Position numbers and translations under genes: made by a program. The notes under the pieces were generated by a model. The model did no database searches, was not told the origin of the DNA, and saw nothing but the letters and a program-made list of their open reading frames with translations. A stretch of 64,000 bases of DNA from Serinicoccus chungangensis. GTDB lineage: Bacteria; Actinomycetota; Actinomycetes; Actinomycetales; Dermatophilaceae. Shown here in pieces: positions 8,777-16,277 of the stretch. Every line of letters begins with the position of its first letter. The first letter of the stretch is position 1. Location: the NCBI RefSeq assembly GCF_001483745.1, contig NZ_LQBL01000003.1, positions 1,425 through 65,424 of the forward strand, given 5' to 3'.

Positions 8777-9615
8777 GAAGGAAGCACTCCTTGAGTGGTG
8801 GGCGGGTCGGGATCGGTGATGGTACCCAGGTCAGGGGCCTGGACGGGGGAGGCCTCGCCCGGCACGTACAGACGCGCGCGACAGGTGGTCGGCCCGACGA
8901 ACGGCTGCAGGCTGACCCGGGCGTCGGGCTCGCCGACGGCGTCGAGCGCGCCGCGCAGCAGGCCGCGGTGCACGCCGCAGACGACGTCGGGGTGGGTGTG
9001 CGCCAGGTCGAGGAAGGGGCAGTCGCGCAGGGTGATGTCGACGGCCCTCCCCTCCTCGGCGGGCTCGGTCTCGGGGGTGTAGCCCCACTCGGCCAGCAGC
9101 TCGATGACCCCCTCCACCGCAGACCGGGAAGCCGTCGCCGGGGCGGGCGCCCCGGGCTCGGGGGCGTGCGCCGCCTCGGCCTCCTCGGCCCGGTGGCGGG
9201 CCCAGCGCACCCCAGCCTCCTCGGGCGTCATCTGCTCGGCCTCCCCGGCCGACATCGCGGAGGCCAGCAACCCGGCCAGCACCTGGTAGGGCCCGGCACC
9301 GTGCTGGGCGGTGTCGGTCTCGCCGAGCACCTGCTCGCGCAGCACGTACTTCTTGCTCGGCCGGCCCACGCCGCCGCTGCGCACGAAGTGGGACTCCAGC
9401 ACACCGCCGGCCACCAGCTGGTCGACGTGGAAGCGGATCGTGGTGGTGTGCAGCCCGAGGCGCAAGCCCAGCTCGGCGGCCGTCAGCCCGACCGGACGCG
9501 TGGCCTCGTCGAGGGCGGCGAGCTCGTCCACGACGGCCCTGCGCACCGGCGAGACGAGCAGGGCCGCCCCGGCGGGCGGCTCCGGCCGCGTGGGCTGGAT
9601 GGCTGGAACGGGCAC
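8773..9615 (-). CDS. Winged-helix regulator with Cys-rich C-terminus (SufR-like), coupled to narG
   Basis: A 280-residue transcriptional regulator. Residues about 20-95 form an ArsR/SufR-type winged helix (LTAAELGLRLGLHTTTIRFH, then SGGVGRPSKKY as the wing). The C-terminal third contains three Cys in conserved-looking settings: RDCPFLDLAH, DVVCGVHRG and GPTTCRARL, which resembles regulators that ligate an iron-sulfur cluster. I prefer the GTG at 9615, five bases after GGAGG; a GTG two codons earlier abuts the ribosome site. The stop overlaps the narG start. By context it may sense oxygen, NO or cluster status and control the nar genes. That role is inference; the fold assignment is more secure. 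Confidence 0.8.
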   Translation of the reverse strand: MPVPAIQPTRPEPPAGAALLVSPVRRAVVDELAALDEATRPVGLTAAELGLRLGLHTTTIRFHVDQLVAGGVLESHFVRSGGVGRPSKKYVLREQVLGETDTAQHGAGPYQVLAGLLASAMSAGEAEQMTPEEAGVRWARHRAEEAEAAHAPEPGAPAPATASRSAVEGVIELLAEWGYTPETEPAEEGRAVDITLRDCPFLDLAHTHPDVVCGVHRGLLRGALDAVGEPDARVSLQPFVGPTTCRARLYVPGEASPVQAPDLGTITDPDPPTTQGVLPS

Positions 9616-9638
9616 CTTCACCTCCTCACAAGGGCCGT

Positions 9639-9663
9639 CCGGCTCGTCGCATCGATGAGCCGG
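9639..9663 (-). terminator. Hairpin between narK and the regulator gene
   Basis: Seven-base arms CCGGCTC and GAGCCGG enclose an 11-base loop that can pair further (TCG with CGA). It lies in the 53-bp gap between the narK stop and the regulator start. There is no T-run after it, so it could be a partial terminator, an mRNA-processing site, or a stabilising 3' end for narK. Confidence 0.4.
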
Positions 9664-9668
9664 TCACG

Positions 9669-11000
9669 TTACTGGGTGGTGGCGGCGAGCTCCTTGCGGA
9701 AGCCCACCAGGGTGAACAGGCCACCCCCCACGGCCACGACGGCCAGGAGCAGCAGACCGGGGGTGTAGCTGCCGAAGGCACCGTAGATCGCGCCCATCAG
9801 CAGCGGGGGGACGAACCCGCCCAGCCCGCCGGCCGCGCCGACGACACCGGTCACCGCGCCGACCCGGGCCGGCTCGACGAGCGCGGCGACCAGCGCGAAG
9901 ACGGCACCGGCTCCCGCACCGAGCCCGGCAGCCATCCCGAGGAAGGCCACGGTGCCGACCGGCTCGAGGGCCACCGGGTAGGTGTTGTCCCCGACGATGA
10001 CCGTGGTGCCCGCACCGACGAGGGCGGCGAGCAGCGCGAAGAGCCCGGTGACGATGAGCAGGGAGGCCAGCACGAGGGTCTTGGAGTAGCGGTCGCACAG
10101 CCAGCCACCGACGGGCCGGGCGACGACGGAGACGACGACGAAGCCGGCCATCCGCAGGGCCCCGTCGCCCTTGTCCATGCCGAAGTTGTTGACCAGGTAG
10201 GTCGGCAGGTAGACGCTGAACGCCACGAAACCGCCGAAGGCGATGGCGTAGAGCATCGCCAGCTTCAGGGCCACCGGCTGGGCCAGCGTGTGCAGGGCCG
10301 CGGACAGCCAGTTGCCGCCGCGGGCACCCCCGGCGCGGCCCGGGGGCACGCGCAGGACGAACCAGGCCAGCACGGCATACCCGGCGAGGAGCACCGCGAC
10401 CAGCACGAAGGGGGCGGGGCGGCCGAAGGCGTTGGCCAGCTGGAGGGTGGTGAACGCCGCGACCGCGGTGCCACCGGTGCCCATGCCGAAGATGCCGAGC
10501 GCCGCGCCGCGCCGGGCCGGGGGGTGCCAGGCGTTGACGAAGGGCACACCGACCGCGAAGGAGGTGCCGCCGATGCCCAGGAAGAAGCCACCGATCAGGA
10601 GGGCGGCGAGGTTGTCGCCGAAGAAGCCGAGGAAGAGCACCGGCAGGATGGTCAGGACCGCGACGGCCGGGAACATCACCTTGGCGCCGAGGCGGTCGGT
10701 GAGCGCGCCGGCCGGGATCCGGCCCAGGGAGCCGACGATCACCGGCGTGGCGACGACCAGCGACTGCTGCAGCGAGGTCAGGCCCAGCTCCTCGCGCAGG
10801 GTGACCGCCAGCGGGGAGAGCAGGGCCCAGGCCCAGAAGCAGAGGGCGAAGCCGAGCGTGGCCATCAGCAGCATCGTGCGCGCGGTGCGGGGGTCGGGCT
10901 CACCCGTCGCGGCGGTCGCGCCGGCCCCGGCGGGGGCGGCCGCAGGAGCCCCGAGGTCGGGAGCGGGCGTGCCGACGTCGCGGCTCGGGGAGTCGGTCAT
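9669..11000 (-). CDS. narK: Nitrate/nitrite transporter NarK (MFS)
   Basis: A major facilitator protein of 443 residues with about 12 membrane segments. It imports nitrate and/or exchanges it for nitrite across the cytoplasmic membrane. Gly-rich helices typical of nitrate/nitrite porters are present: IFGMGTGGTAVAAF in the first half and VGAAGGLGGFVPPLLMG in the second. The N-terminal 40 residues are an Ala/Pro-rich cytoplasmic extension. The ATG at 11000 is preceded by AAAGAGA; longer frames begin in the promoter region. It is the first gene of the minus-strand nar unit, divergent from the DUF2249-nirK unit. Confidence 0.93.
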   Translation of the reverse strand: MTDSPSRDVGTPAPDLGAPAAAPAGAGATAATGEPDPRTARTMLLMATLGFALCFWAWALLSPLAVTLREELGLTSLQQSLVVATPVIVGSLGRIPAGALTDRLGAKVMFPAVAVLTILPVLFLGFFGDNLAALLIGGFFLGIGGTSFAVGVPFVNAWHPPARRGAALGIFGMGTGGTAVAAFTTLQLANAFGRPAPFVLVAVLLAGYAVLAWFVLRVPPGRAGGARGGNWLSAALHTLAQPVALKLAMLYAIAFGGFVAFSVYLPTYLVNNFGMDKGDGALRMAGFVVVSVVARPVGGWLCDRYSKTLVLASLLIVTGLFALLAALVGAGTTVIVGDNTYPVALEPVGTVAFLGMAAGLGAGAGAVFALVAALVEPARVGAVTGVVGAAGGLGGFVPPLLMGAIYGAFGSYTPGLLLLAVVAVGGGLFTLVGFRKELAATTQ

Positions 11001-11161
11001 CAACAGTTCTCTTTCGGCGTCGGTCGGTGCAGGACTGGGGCAGGGATGGTGCCGGGTCCGTCGAGAGCGGACACTACGGAGCATAGTGGACGACGGACTC
11101 CGTTGTTTAGTTTATATTGGATCTGTCCGTCAAACTCCTCCCGACCCGCGAAGGACTCCTC
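11001..11161. promoter_or_regulatory. Divergent narK / DUF2249-nirK control region with two inverted repeats
   Basis: A 161-bp intergenic region between divergent units, notably AT-rich around 11103-11118 for this genome. Two inverted repeats stand out. CACTA (11072-11076) pairs with TAGTG (11084-11088) across 7 bases. ACGGA (11093-11097) pairs with TCCGT (11099-11103) across 1 base. TATATT at 11113-11118 is a possible -10 element for the plus-strand unit, but no convincing -35 is seen. The repeats are candidate operators for the nearby Cys-rich regulator. No FNR-type TTGAT-N4-ATCAA box is visible. Confidence 0.5.
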
Positions 11162-11473
11162 ATGAGCGACTCCACCGCCCCCGCCGGCACCACCGCGCTG
11201 CCCCTCTCCGACCGCAGCGGCTGCGCCTGCGGCTGCACCGACGAGGGCGTGCCCGCGCTCGACGCCCGCGAGATCCCCCACGCGATCCGGCACGCGACGA
11301 TCTTCGGCGCGCTCTCCGGCCTGCGCCCGGGCCAGCAGATGGACCTGGTCGCCCCGCACGACCCGCTGCCGCTGCTCGCCCAGATCACCGACCGCGAGGG
11401 CGAGGCCATCACCTGGGACTACCGAGTCCGCGGCCCCGAGGCCTGGACCCTGCGCTTCACCCGCTCCGCCTGA
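11162..11473 (+). CDS. DUF2249 domain protein
   Basis: A 103-residue cytoplasmic protein of the DUF2249 family, recognised from LDAREIPHAIRHATIFGALS and the closing ITWDYRVRGPEAWTLRF. An N-terminal CACGC cluster could bind metal or act in redox chemistry. DUF2249 proteins frequently occur beside hemerythrin and nitrogen-oxide genes, and here the hemerythrin gene begins 2 bp downstream. The start ATG follows GAAGGA; a longer frame would begin inside the promoter. Biochemical function is not established for the family. Confidence 0.8.
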   Translation: MSDSTAPAGTTALPLSDRSGCACGCTDEGVPALDAREIPHAIRHATIFGALSGLRPGQQMDLVAPHDPLPLLAQITDREGEAITWDYRVRGPEAWTLRFTRSA

Positions 11474-11475
11474 GG

Positions 11476-11964
11476 ATGTGCACCTACTGCGGCTGCGAGT
11501 CGATCGGGGTGATCGGCCGGTTCATGGCCGAGCACACCGAGATCATCAACGCCGCCGGCGAGCTGCGCCGGGCCTGCGAGGGCGGCGGCGCCCCGCAGGT
11601 CGCGGCGGCCGTCGACCGGGTCGAGGCGCTGCTGCACCCGCACACTCGCGACGAGGAGACCGGGCTGTTCGCCGTGTTGCGCCGCCAGGAGGAGTTCACC
11701 GACCACATCGACAGCCTCTGCTCGGAGCACACGACGCTCGATGCCCAGCTCGAGGCGATCCGGCGGGCCGGTGCGGACGTCGACCCCGTGCTCGTCGACG
11801 CCTTCCTGCGCGACCTGCGTCACCACATCGACAGGGAGGACAACGGCCTGTTCCCCGCTGCGGCGATCGCGCTGGACTCTCCCGACTGGGCTGAGGTGGA
11901 CGAGGTGACACCGGCCCTGGCACCCGCGTCCGGGGCCCCAGGAAAGGCACCGGGCCGAGGATGA
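11476..11964 (+). CDS. Hemerythrin (HHE) domain protein
   Basis: A 162-residue four-helix-bundle protein with the spaced His/Glu/Asp ligands of hemerythrin-like di-iron proteins: MAEHTEI, LLHPHTRDEETGLF, SEHTTLD and LRHHIDREDNGLF. It starts MCTYCGCES, a CxxCxC motif often seen in actinobacterial members. Such proteins bind O2 or NO or help repair iron centres. It is coupled to DUF2249 upstream and its stop overlaps the next start (ATGA), so a role in nitrosative stress during nitrite reduction is a reasonable inference. Confidence 0.85.
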   Translation: MCTYCGCESIGVIGRFMAEHTEIINAAGELRRACEGGGAPQVAAAVDRVEALLHPHTRDEETGLFAVLRRQEEFTDHIDSLCSEHTTLDAQLEAIRRAGADVDPVLVDAFLRDLRHHIDREDNGLFPAAAIALDSPDWAEVDEVTPALAPASGAPGKAPGRG

Positions 11965-13130
11965 GCAGCAGCGCGGGCCCCGCCGGCCGCAGTCCGCGCT
12001 GGGCCCCGCTGCTCATCGCCGGCGGTGGACTCGCCCTGCTATCCGGGCTCGACGCCGCACTCACCCTGGCCGGTCTGCCCGCTCCCGTCGGCAGCGCGCG
12101 GCTGGGGGTCCTGCACGGGCCGCTCATGGTGCTCGGGTTCCTCGGCACCGTCATCGCCCTCGAACGTGCCGTCGCCCTGCGTGCGGGCTGGTCTCTCCTT
12201 GCGCCTGCACTGCTGGGCGCCGGGGCCCTCGCCCTGGTCCTGCTGCCCCGGCCGCTGCTCGGACGGTTGCTGCTCGTGCAGGGCATGTTGCTGCTCGTGG
12301 TGGTCTACTTCGCGCTGTGGCGGCGCAACGGCGACCTGCTCGTGGCCGTGCAGGCTCTTGGCGCCGTGCTCGCCGCCGCGGCCGCGCTGCTGCTCACCCG
12401 CGTTGATGTGGCGGCCGTCATGCCTCTGCTGATCGGCTTCGTCGTGCTGACCATCGCCGCTGAGCGCGTGGAGCTGGCCCGCCTGGCGATGCCGCCCATC
12501 GCCCGGGCCACCCTCACCGCCCACGCCACGGCCCTGACCGGCACCGCCGTCGCGGCCGTGCTGTGGCCCTCGACGGGAGGGCGCCTGCTGGGGGTGTCCT
12601 TGTTGCTTCTGACGGCCTGGCTCGTCCGGCACGACGTGGCGCGCCGGTTGGTCCGCTCGACCGGCCTGCCGCGCTTCGCCGCCGCCGCGCTCCTCGCCGG
12701 CTACGCGTGGCTGGCCGTCGCTGGGCTGGGCCTGGCCCTGCTGGGGTCGCCCGCGGTCTCGGTCGCCGGGTACGACATCGTGGTCCACGCCACCTTCCTC
12801 GGCTTCGCGATGTCGATGATCCTGGCTCACGCCCCGGTGATCCTGCCCGCCGTGCTGAGGGTGCACCTGCCCTACACGACGCTCATGTGGGGCCCCTTGG
12901 TCCTGCTGCATCTCACGCTGCTCGGACGGGTCCTCACGGTGGCCGCCGGCACGACGACCGGCTGGTACGCCGCGCTCGTCGGCAACATCGCTGCGGTCCT
13001 GCTCTTCGTCGCCGTCGCGGCGCTCACCGCGGTCGGCGCGCGGCGCCGCCCGAACGGGCGCGCGCGGCATTCCCGCCACCGCTCCTCCACCCCAACGACC
13101 GAGGGACACGAGCCCGCATGCCTGCCCTGA
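11961..13130 (+). CDS. Polytopic membrane protein upstream of nirK, possibly NnrS-like
   Basis: A 389-residue protein with roughly 10-12 hydrophobic helices and no obvious soluble domain apart from a basic tail. Intramembrane His residues occur in VLHGPLMVLGFLGT, TLTAHATAL, VVHATFLGF and MILAHAPVIL, reminiscent of haem/copper-binding NnrS-type proteins, which relieve NO-related stress. The similarity is in pattern only and I cannot confirm the family. Its start overlaps the hemerythrin stop and its end overlaps the nirK start by 13 bp, so it is probably dedicated to the nitrite reductase system. Confidence 0.6.
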   Translation: MSSSAGPAGRSPRWAPLLIAGGGLALLSGLDAALTLAGLPAPVGSARLGVLHGPLMVLGFLGTVIALERAVALRAGWSLLAPALLGAGALALVLLPRPLLGRLLLVQGMLLLVVVYFALWRRNGDLLVAVQALGAVLAAAAALLLTRVDVAAVMPLLIGFVVLTIAAERVELARLAMPPIARATLTAHATALTGTAVAAVLWPSTGGRLLGVSLLLLTAWLVRHDVARRLVRSTGLPRFAAAALLAGYAWLAVAGLGLALLGSPAVSVAGYDIVVHATFLGFAMSMILAHAPVILPAVLRVHLPYTTLMWGPLVLLHLTLLGRVLTVAAGTTTGWYAALVGNIAAVLLFVAVAALTAVGARRRPNGRARHSRHRSSTPTTEGHEPACLP

Positions 13131-15880
13131 CCAGCCCTGCCGTCCCCGACGCCCCGCGACCGACCGGTCCCGCCCGTCCGGGCGGCGCACGGGGCAGGTG
13201 GCCGCTGCGCGACTACCCCGGCGTGCTCTGGATGGTGCTCGCGGTGATCACGACCCTGGTGCACCCCTTCGTGCCCGGCTCCCGGTGGCTCATGGTGCAC
13301 CTGGTGCTGCTCGGCGCCCTGACGCACTCGATCATGGTGTGGAGCACCCACTTCAGCCAGGCGCTGCTGAAGACGGCGCCCGGCCTGGACGACCGTCGCC
13401 AACAGAACCGCCGCCTGGTCCTCCTGCTGGTCGGCACCACGACCACCCTGGTCGGCGTGCCCACGGTCCAGTGGTGGGTCACCGCGTCGGGCGCGGCGCT
13501 GGTCACCGTCGCCGTCGTCTGGCACGGCGCCCAGCTCTTCCGCAGGCTGCGCACGGCGCTGCCGGGCCGGTTCCGGGTGACGGTGCGGTACTACCTGGCC
13601 GCCGCCGCCTGTCTGCCGGTCGGTGTCGCTCTGGGCGCCACCCTCGCGCTGGGTCTCGACGACGCGACGCACGGGCGCATCCTGCTGGCGCACATCAGCG
13701 TCAACGTCCTGGGCTGGGTCGGGCTCACCGTCACCGGCACCCTGCTCACCCTGTGGCCCACGATGCTGCGCACCCCCATCGGGTCCGCGGCGGAACGGCG
13801 CGCGCGCCAGGCCCTGCCCGGACTTGCCGGCGCGATCGTGCTGCTCGTGGCCGGTGCCCTGGCTGACCTGCGGTGGGTCACCGTGGTCGCGCTCGGCCTG
13901 TATGCCGTGGCCCTGGTGTGGTGGGCCTCCGCGGTCCTCGCGCCGGCCCGGACCACCCGCCCGCGCGAGTTCGCCCCGGCCTCGGTCGGTCTGTCGCTGG
14001 TCTGGTGGCTGACCGGCATCGTGGTCGTCCTCGTGCGGCTCTCGACCACGCAGACGTGGGCCGAGTTCACCGACGGCTTCGGCACCACCAGCGCGATCCT
14101 CGTCGTCGGGTTCGCCGCGCAGCTGCTGACGGGGGCGCTGTCCTACCTGGTCCCGTCGGTGCTCGGCGGCGGGAAGACCGTCGTGCGTGCCGGCCAGGCG
14201 TGGTTCGACCGGTGGGGCACCGCGCGGCTGGTCGTCGTCAACGCCGGCCTGCTCCTGTGCCTGCTGCCCGTCCCGAGCATCGTCCGCGTCATCCTGTCCG
14301 TGCTCGTCGTCCTGGCCCTCGCGGCGTTCGTCCCGCTGATGCTCAGGGGAATCCGCGCCGCGGTGCGCGCGAAGAAGGAGGTGGAGACGGCCCGCGCCCG
14401 GGGAGAACGCCCGGCCGGGGCGGCCCCCACGCCGAGAACTCCCGGCGGCGAGCCCGACCGCATGCCGTCAGTCTGGTCCGGCGGACAGCTGGTGGCCGCG
14501 GTGTCCGCGCTCGTGCTGGCCGTGTCGGTCGGCGTCGCGCTCGACCCTTCCGCAGCCGGTTTGGCGGGGGGAACGTCGACCGGTCGGGCGGTCACGGTCG
14601 CCCCCACCGGCGCCACCACCACCGTGCAGGTGGCCGCCGTCGACATGCGCTTCCAGCCCGCCCGTATCGAGGTGGCCCGCGGTGATCGCCTCGTCGTCGA
14701 GCTGACCAACACCGACCCGACCACCGTGCACGACCTGCAGGTCCTCGGCCAGCGCACGCCCCGCCTGGCCCCAGGCGAGTCAGCCACGCTCGACCTGGGT
14801 GTCGTCGGGGAGCCGGCGCAGGGTTGGTGCACGATCGTGGGCCACCGGCAGATGGGCATGGTGTTGGACGTCGTGATGACCGGGGACGACCAGGTGTCTG
14901 TCGCCGCTGAGGACCACACCGACCACGACGCCGGGGGCAACGACACCGACGGCCCAACCTTGGTGCACCCCGACCCGCAGGCCTCGGTGACGGACCCGGT
15001 CGACCCAGCTCTGCCGCCGGTGACGACGACCGCGGGCACCACGCACCGGCTCACCCTCAGGGCGACCGAGGAGGAGCTCGAGGTCGCCCCCGGCATCACC
15101 CAGCTCCGCTGGACCTTCAACGGTCGGGTCCCGGGTCCGACGTTGCGCGGCAAGGTGGGGGACGTCTTCGAGATCACCCTGGTCAACGACGGGACGATGG
15201 GTCACTCGATCGACTTCCACGCCGGGGCACTGGCCCCTGACGAGCCGATGCGCACCATCCCACCCGGGGAGTCGCTCGTCTATACCTTCACGGCACAGCG
15301 GGCCGGGATCTGGATGTACCACTGCTCGACCATGCCCATGACCAGCCACATCGCGGCCGGCATGCACGGTGCCGTCATCATTGAGCCACCCGAGGGCCTG
15401 CCCCCGGTCGACCGGGAGTACCTGCTCGTCCAGTCCGAGGTACACCTCTCCCCCGCCACGGGTCGCGGGGGTGTGCCCGCGGCCGAGGTCGACGCCGTCG
15501 CGGCCGCCTCGGACCGGCCGACCTTCCTCACCTTCAACGGCATTGCCAACCAGTACGACGAGCACGTCCTGGACGCCGTGGCGGGAGACCGCGTGCGGCT
15601 CTGGGTGCTGGACGCCGGCCCGAACCGTTCGACGTCCTTCCACGTCGTCGGCGGCCAGTTCGACACCGTCTACGCCGAAGGGGCTTGGCGTCTCGGGAGC
15701 CCCGAGGGCCCGGCCGAGGGCGCAGGGGCCCAGACTCTGGGCCTGATGGCCGCCCAGGGTGGATTCGTCGAGCTGACCTTCTCCGAACCGGGGTCATACC
15801 CGTTCGTCTCCCACGTCATGGCCGACGCCGAGCGCGGCGCCCACGGGGTCATACAGGTCACTGCGCGGACCGACGATTGA
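13118..15880 (+). CDS. nirK: Membrane-anchored copper nitrite reductase-like protein (membrane domain + cupredoxin + NirK)
   Basis: A 920-residue three-part protein. Residues about 25-420 form 10 or more membrane helices with intramembrane His (THSIMVWSTH, LLAHISVNVLGWVG). Residues about 500-590 form a cupredoxin with likely type-1 copper ligands (TTVHDLQ, WCTIVGHRQM). Residues about 640-920 are a two-domain NirK module: HSIDFH, MYHCSTMPMTSH and SFHVVGGQFD hold the type-1 and type-2 copper ligands and the catalytic Asp of HSIDFH. The residue matching the second catalytic His of PTHVVFNG appears to be Phe (RPTFLTFNG). It probably reduces nitrite to NO outside the membrane with its own electron-transfer domain. 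A related multicopper oxidase is the alternative. Confidence 0.8.
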   Translation: MPALTSPAVPDAPRPTGPARPGGARGRWPLRDYPGVLWMVLAVITTLVHPFVPGSRWLMVHLVLLGALTHSIMVWSTHFSQALLKTAPGLDDRRQQNRRLVLLLVGTTTTLVGVPTVQWWVTASGAALVTVAVVWHGAQLFRRLRTALPGRFRVTVRYYLAAAACLPVGVALGATLALGLDDATHGRILLAHISVNVLGWVGLTVTGTLLTLWPTMLRTPIGSAAERRARQALPGLAGAIVLLVAGALADLRWVTVVALGLYAVALVWWASAVLAPARTTRPREFAPASVGLSLVWWLTGIVVVLVRLSTTQTWAEFTDGFGTTSAILVVGFAAQLLTGALSYLVPSVLGGGKTVVRAGQAWFDRWGTARLVVVNAGLLLCLLPVPSIVRVILSVLVVLALAAFVPLMLRGIRAAVRAKKEVETARARGERPAGAAPTPRTPGGEPDRMPSVWSGGQLVAAVSALVLAVSVGVALDPSAAGLAGGTSTGRAVTVAPTGATTTVQVAAVDMRFQPARIEVARGDRLVVELTNTDPTTVHDLQVLGQRTPRLAPGESATLDLGVVGEPAQGWCTIVGHRQMGMVLDVVMTGDDQVSVAAEDHTDHDAGGNDTDGPTLVHPDPQASVTDPVDPALPPVTTTAGTTHRLTLRATEEELEVAPGITQLRWTFNGRVPGPTLRGKVGDVFEITLVNDGTMGHSIDFHAGALAPDEPMRTIPPGESLVYTFTAQRAGIWMYHCSTMPMTSHIAAGMHGAVIIEPPEGLPPVDREYLLVQSEVHLSPATGRGGVPAAEVDAVAAASDRPTFLTFNGIANQYDEHVLDAVAGDRVRLWVLDAGPNRSTSFHVVGGQFDTVYAEGAWRLGSPEGPAEGAGAQTLGLMAAQGGFVELTFSEPGSYPFVSHVMADAERGAHGVIQVTARTDD

Positions 15881-16161
15881 ACACCCAACCTCGCAGCGCA
15901 AATCGCTCCGCAGGCCGAGCCCACCCCAGTGTCCGTCGGTGGCTGAGGACAGCTCAAGTACCGGGGCCTGGAGGACAGGGCGTCCTGACGGACGTGCAGC
16001 ACACGTGCATCAGTGACCTGAAGCGTCTGAGCGCCTCGGCGATGCGTGCCAACAGAAACCGCAGGTCAGACGTGCCACGCGGCCTGGTCTACCTGCTTTC
16101 GCGCAGATAGGCACGTTTGCTGCTGTTGAGCCCGATTCGCCTGCGCCACAGGCGATCTCCG
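15881..16161. other. Intergenic segment between nirK and tRNA-Thr
   Basis: About 280 bp with no convincing gene on either strand. It has lower GC than its surroundings and scattered short repeats. I looked for remnants of an integrase or transposase and saw none. The only structured element is the hairpin next to the tRNA 3' end. Confidence 0.5.
16137..16155 (-). terminator. Hairpin just downstream of tRNA-Thr
   Basis: Perfect 7-base arms TCGCCTG and CAGGCGA around a 5-base loop, starting 6 bases after the tRNA 3' end on the minus strand. The following bases are not T-rich. It is probably the tRNA transcript terminator or a processing signal. Confidence 0.5.
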
Positions 16162-16234
16162 AGCTGGCGAAGGGACTCGAACCCTCAACCACCTGTTTAC
16201 AAGACAGGTGCGCTACCAATTGCGCCACGCCAGC
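16162..16234 (-). tRNA. tRNA-Thr (anticodon UGU)
   Basis: A full 73-base cloverleaf on the minus strand. The acceptor arms are GCTGGCG and CGCCAGC, the D arm is GCGC...GCGC, and the anticodon stem CCTGT/ACAGG encloses the 7-base loop CTTGTAA with TGT in the anticodon positions. The T arm GAGGG/CCCTT holds TTCGAGT. CCA is not encoded. It separates the nitrogen-oxide block from the Rpf-like gene, and its 3' end faces the nitrogen-oxide block. Confidence 0.95.
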
Positions 16235-16277
16235 GCGTCCGGCCCGCAGGCCGGACGGCGCGTCGATGCTACCCGTC

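Noticed and set aside
11001-11161. FNR or GlnR box in the narK/nirK promoter
   Set aside because: Neither TTGAT-N4-ATCAA nor the GTnAC/GAAAC direct repeat pattern is visible.
15881-16161. Integrase or transposase remnant next to tRNA-Thr
   Set aside because: No recognisable catalytic motif or coherent coding stretch; left as featureless intergenic DNA.
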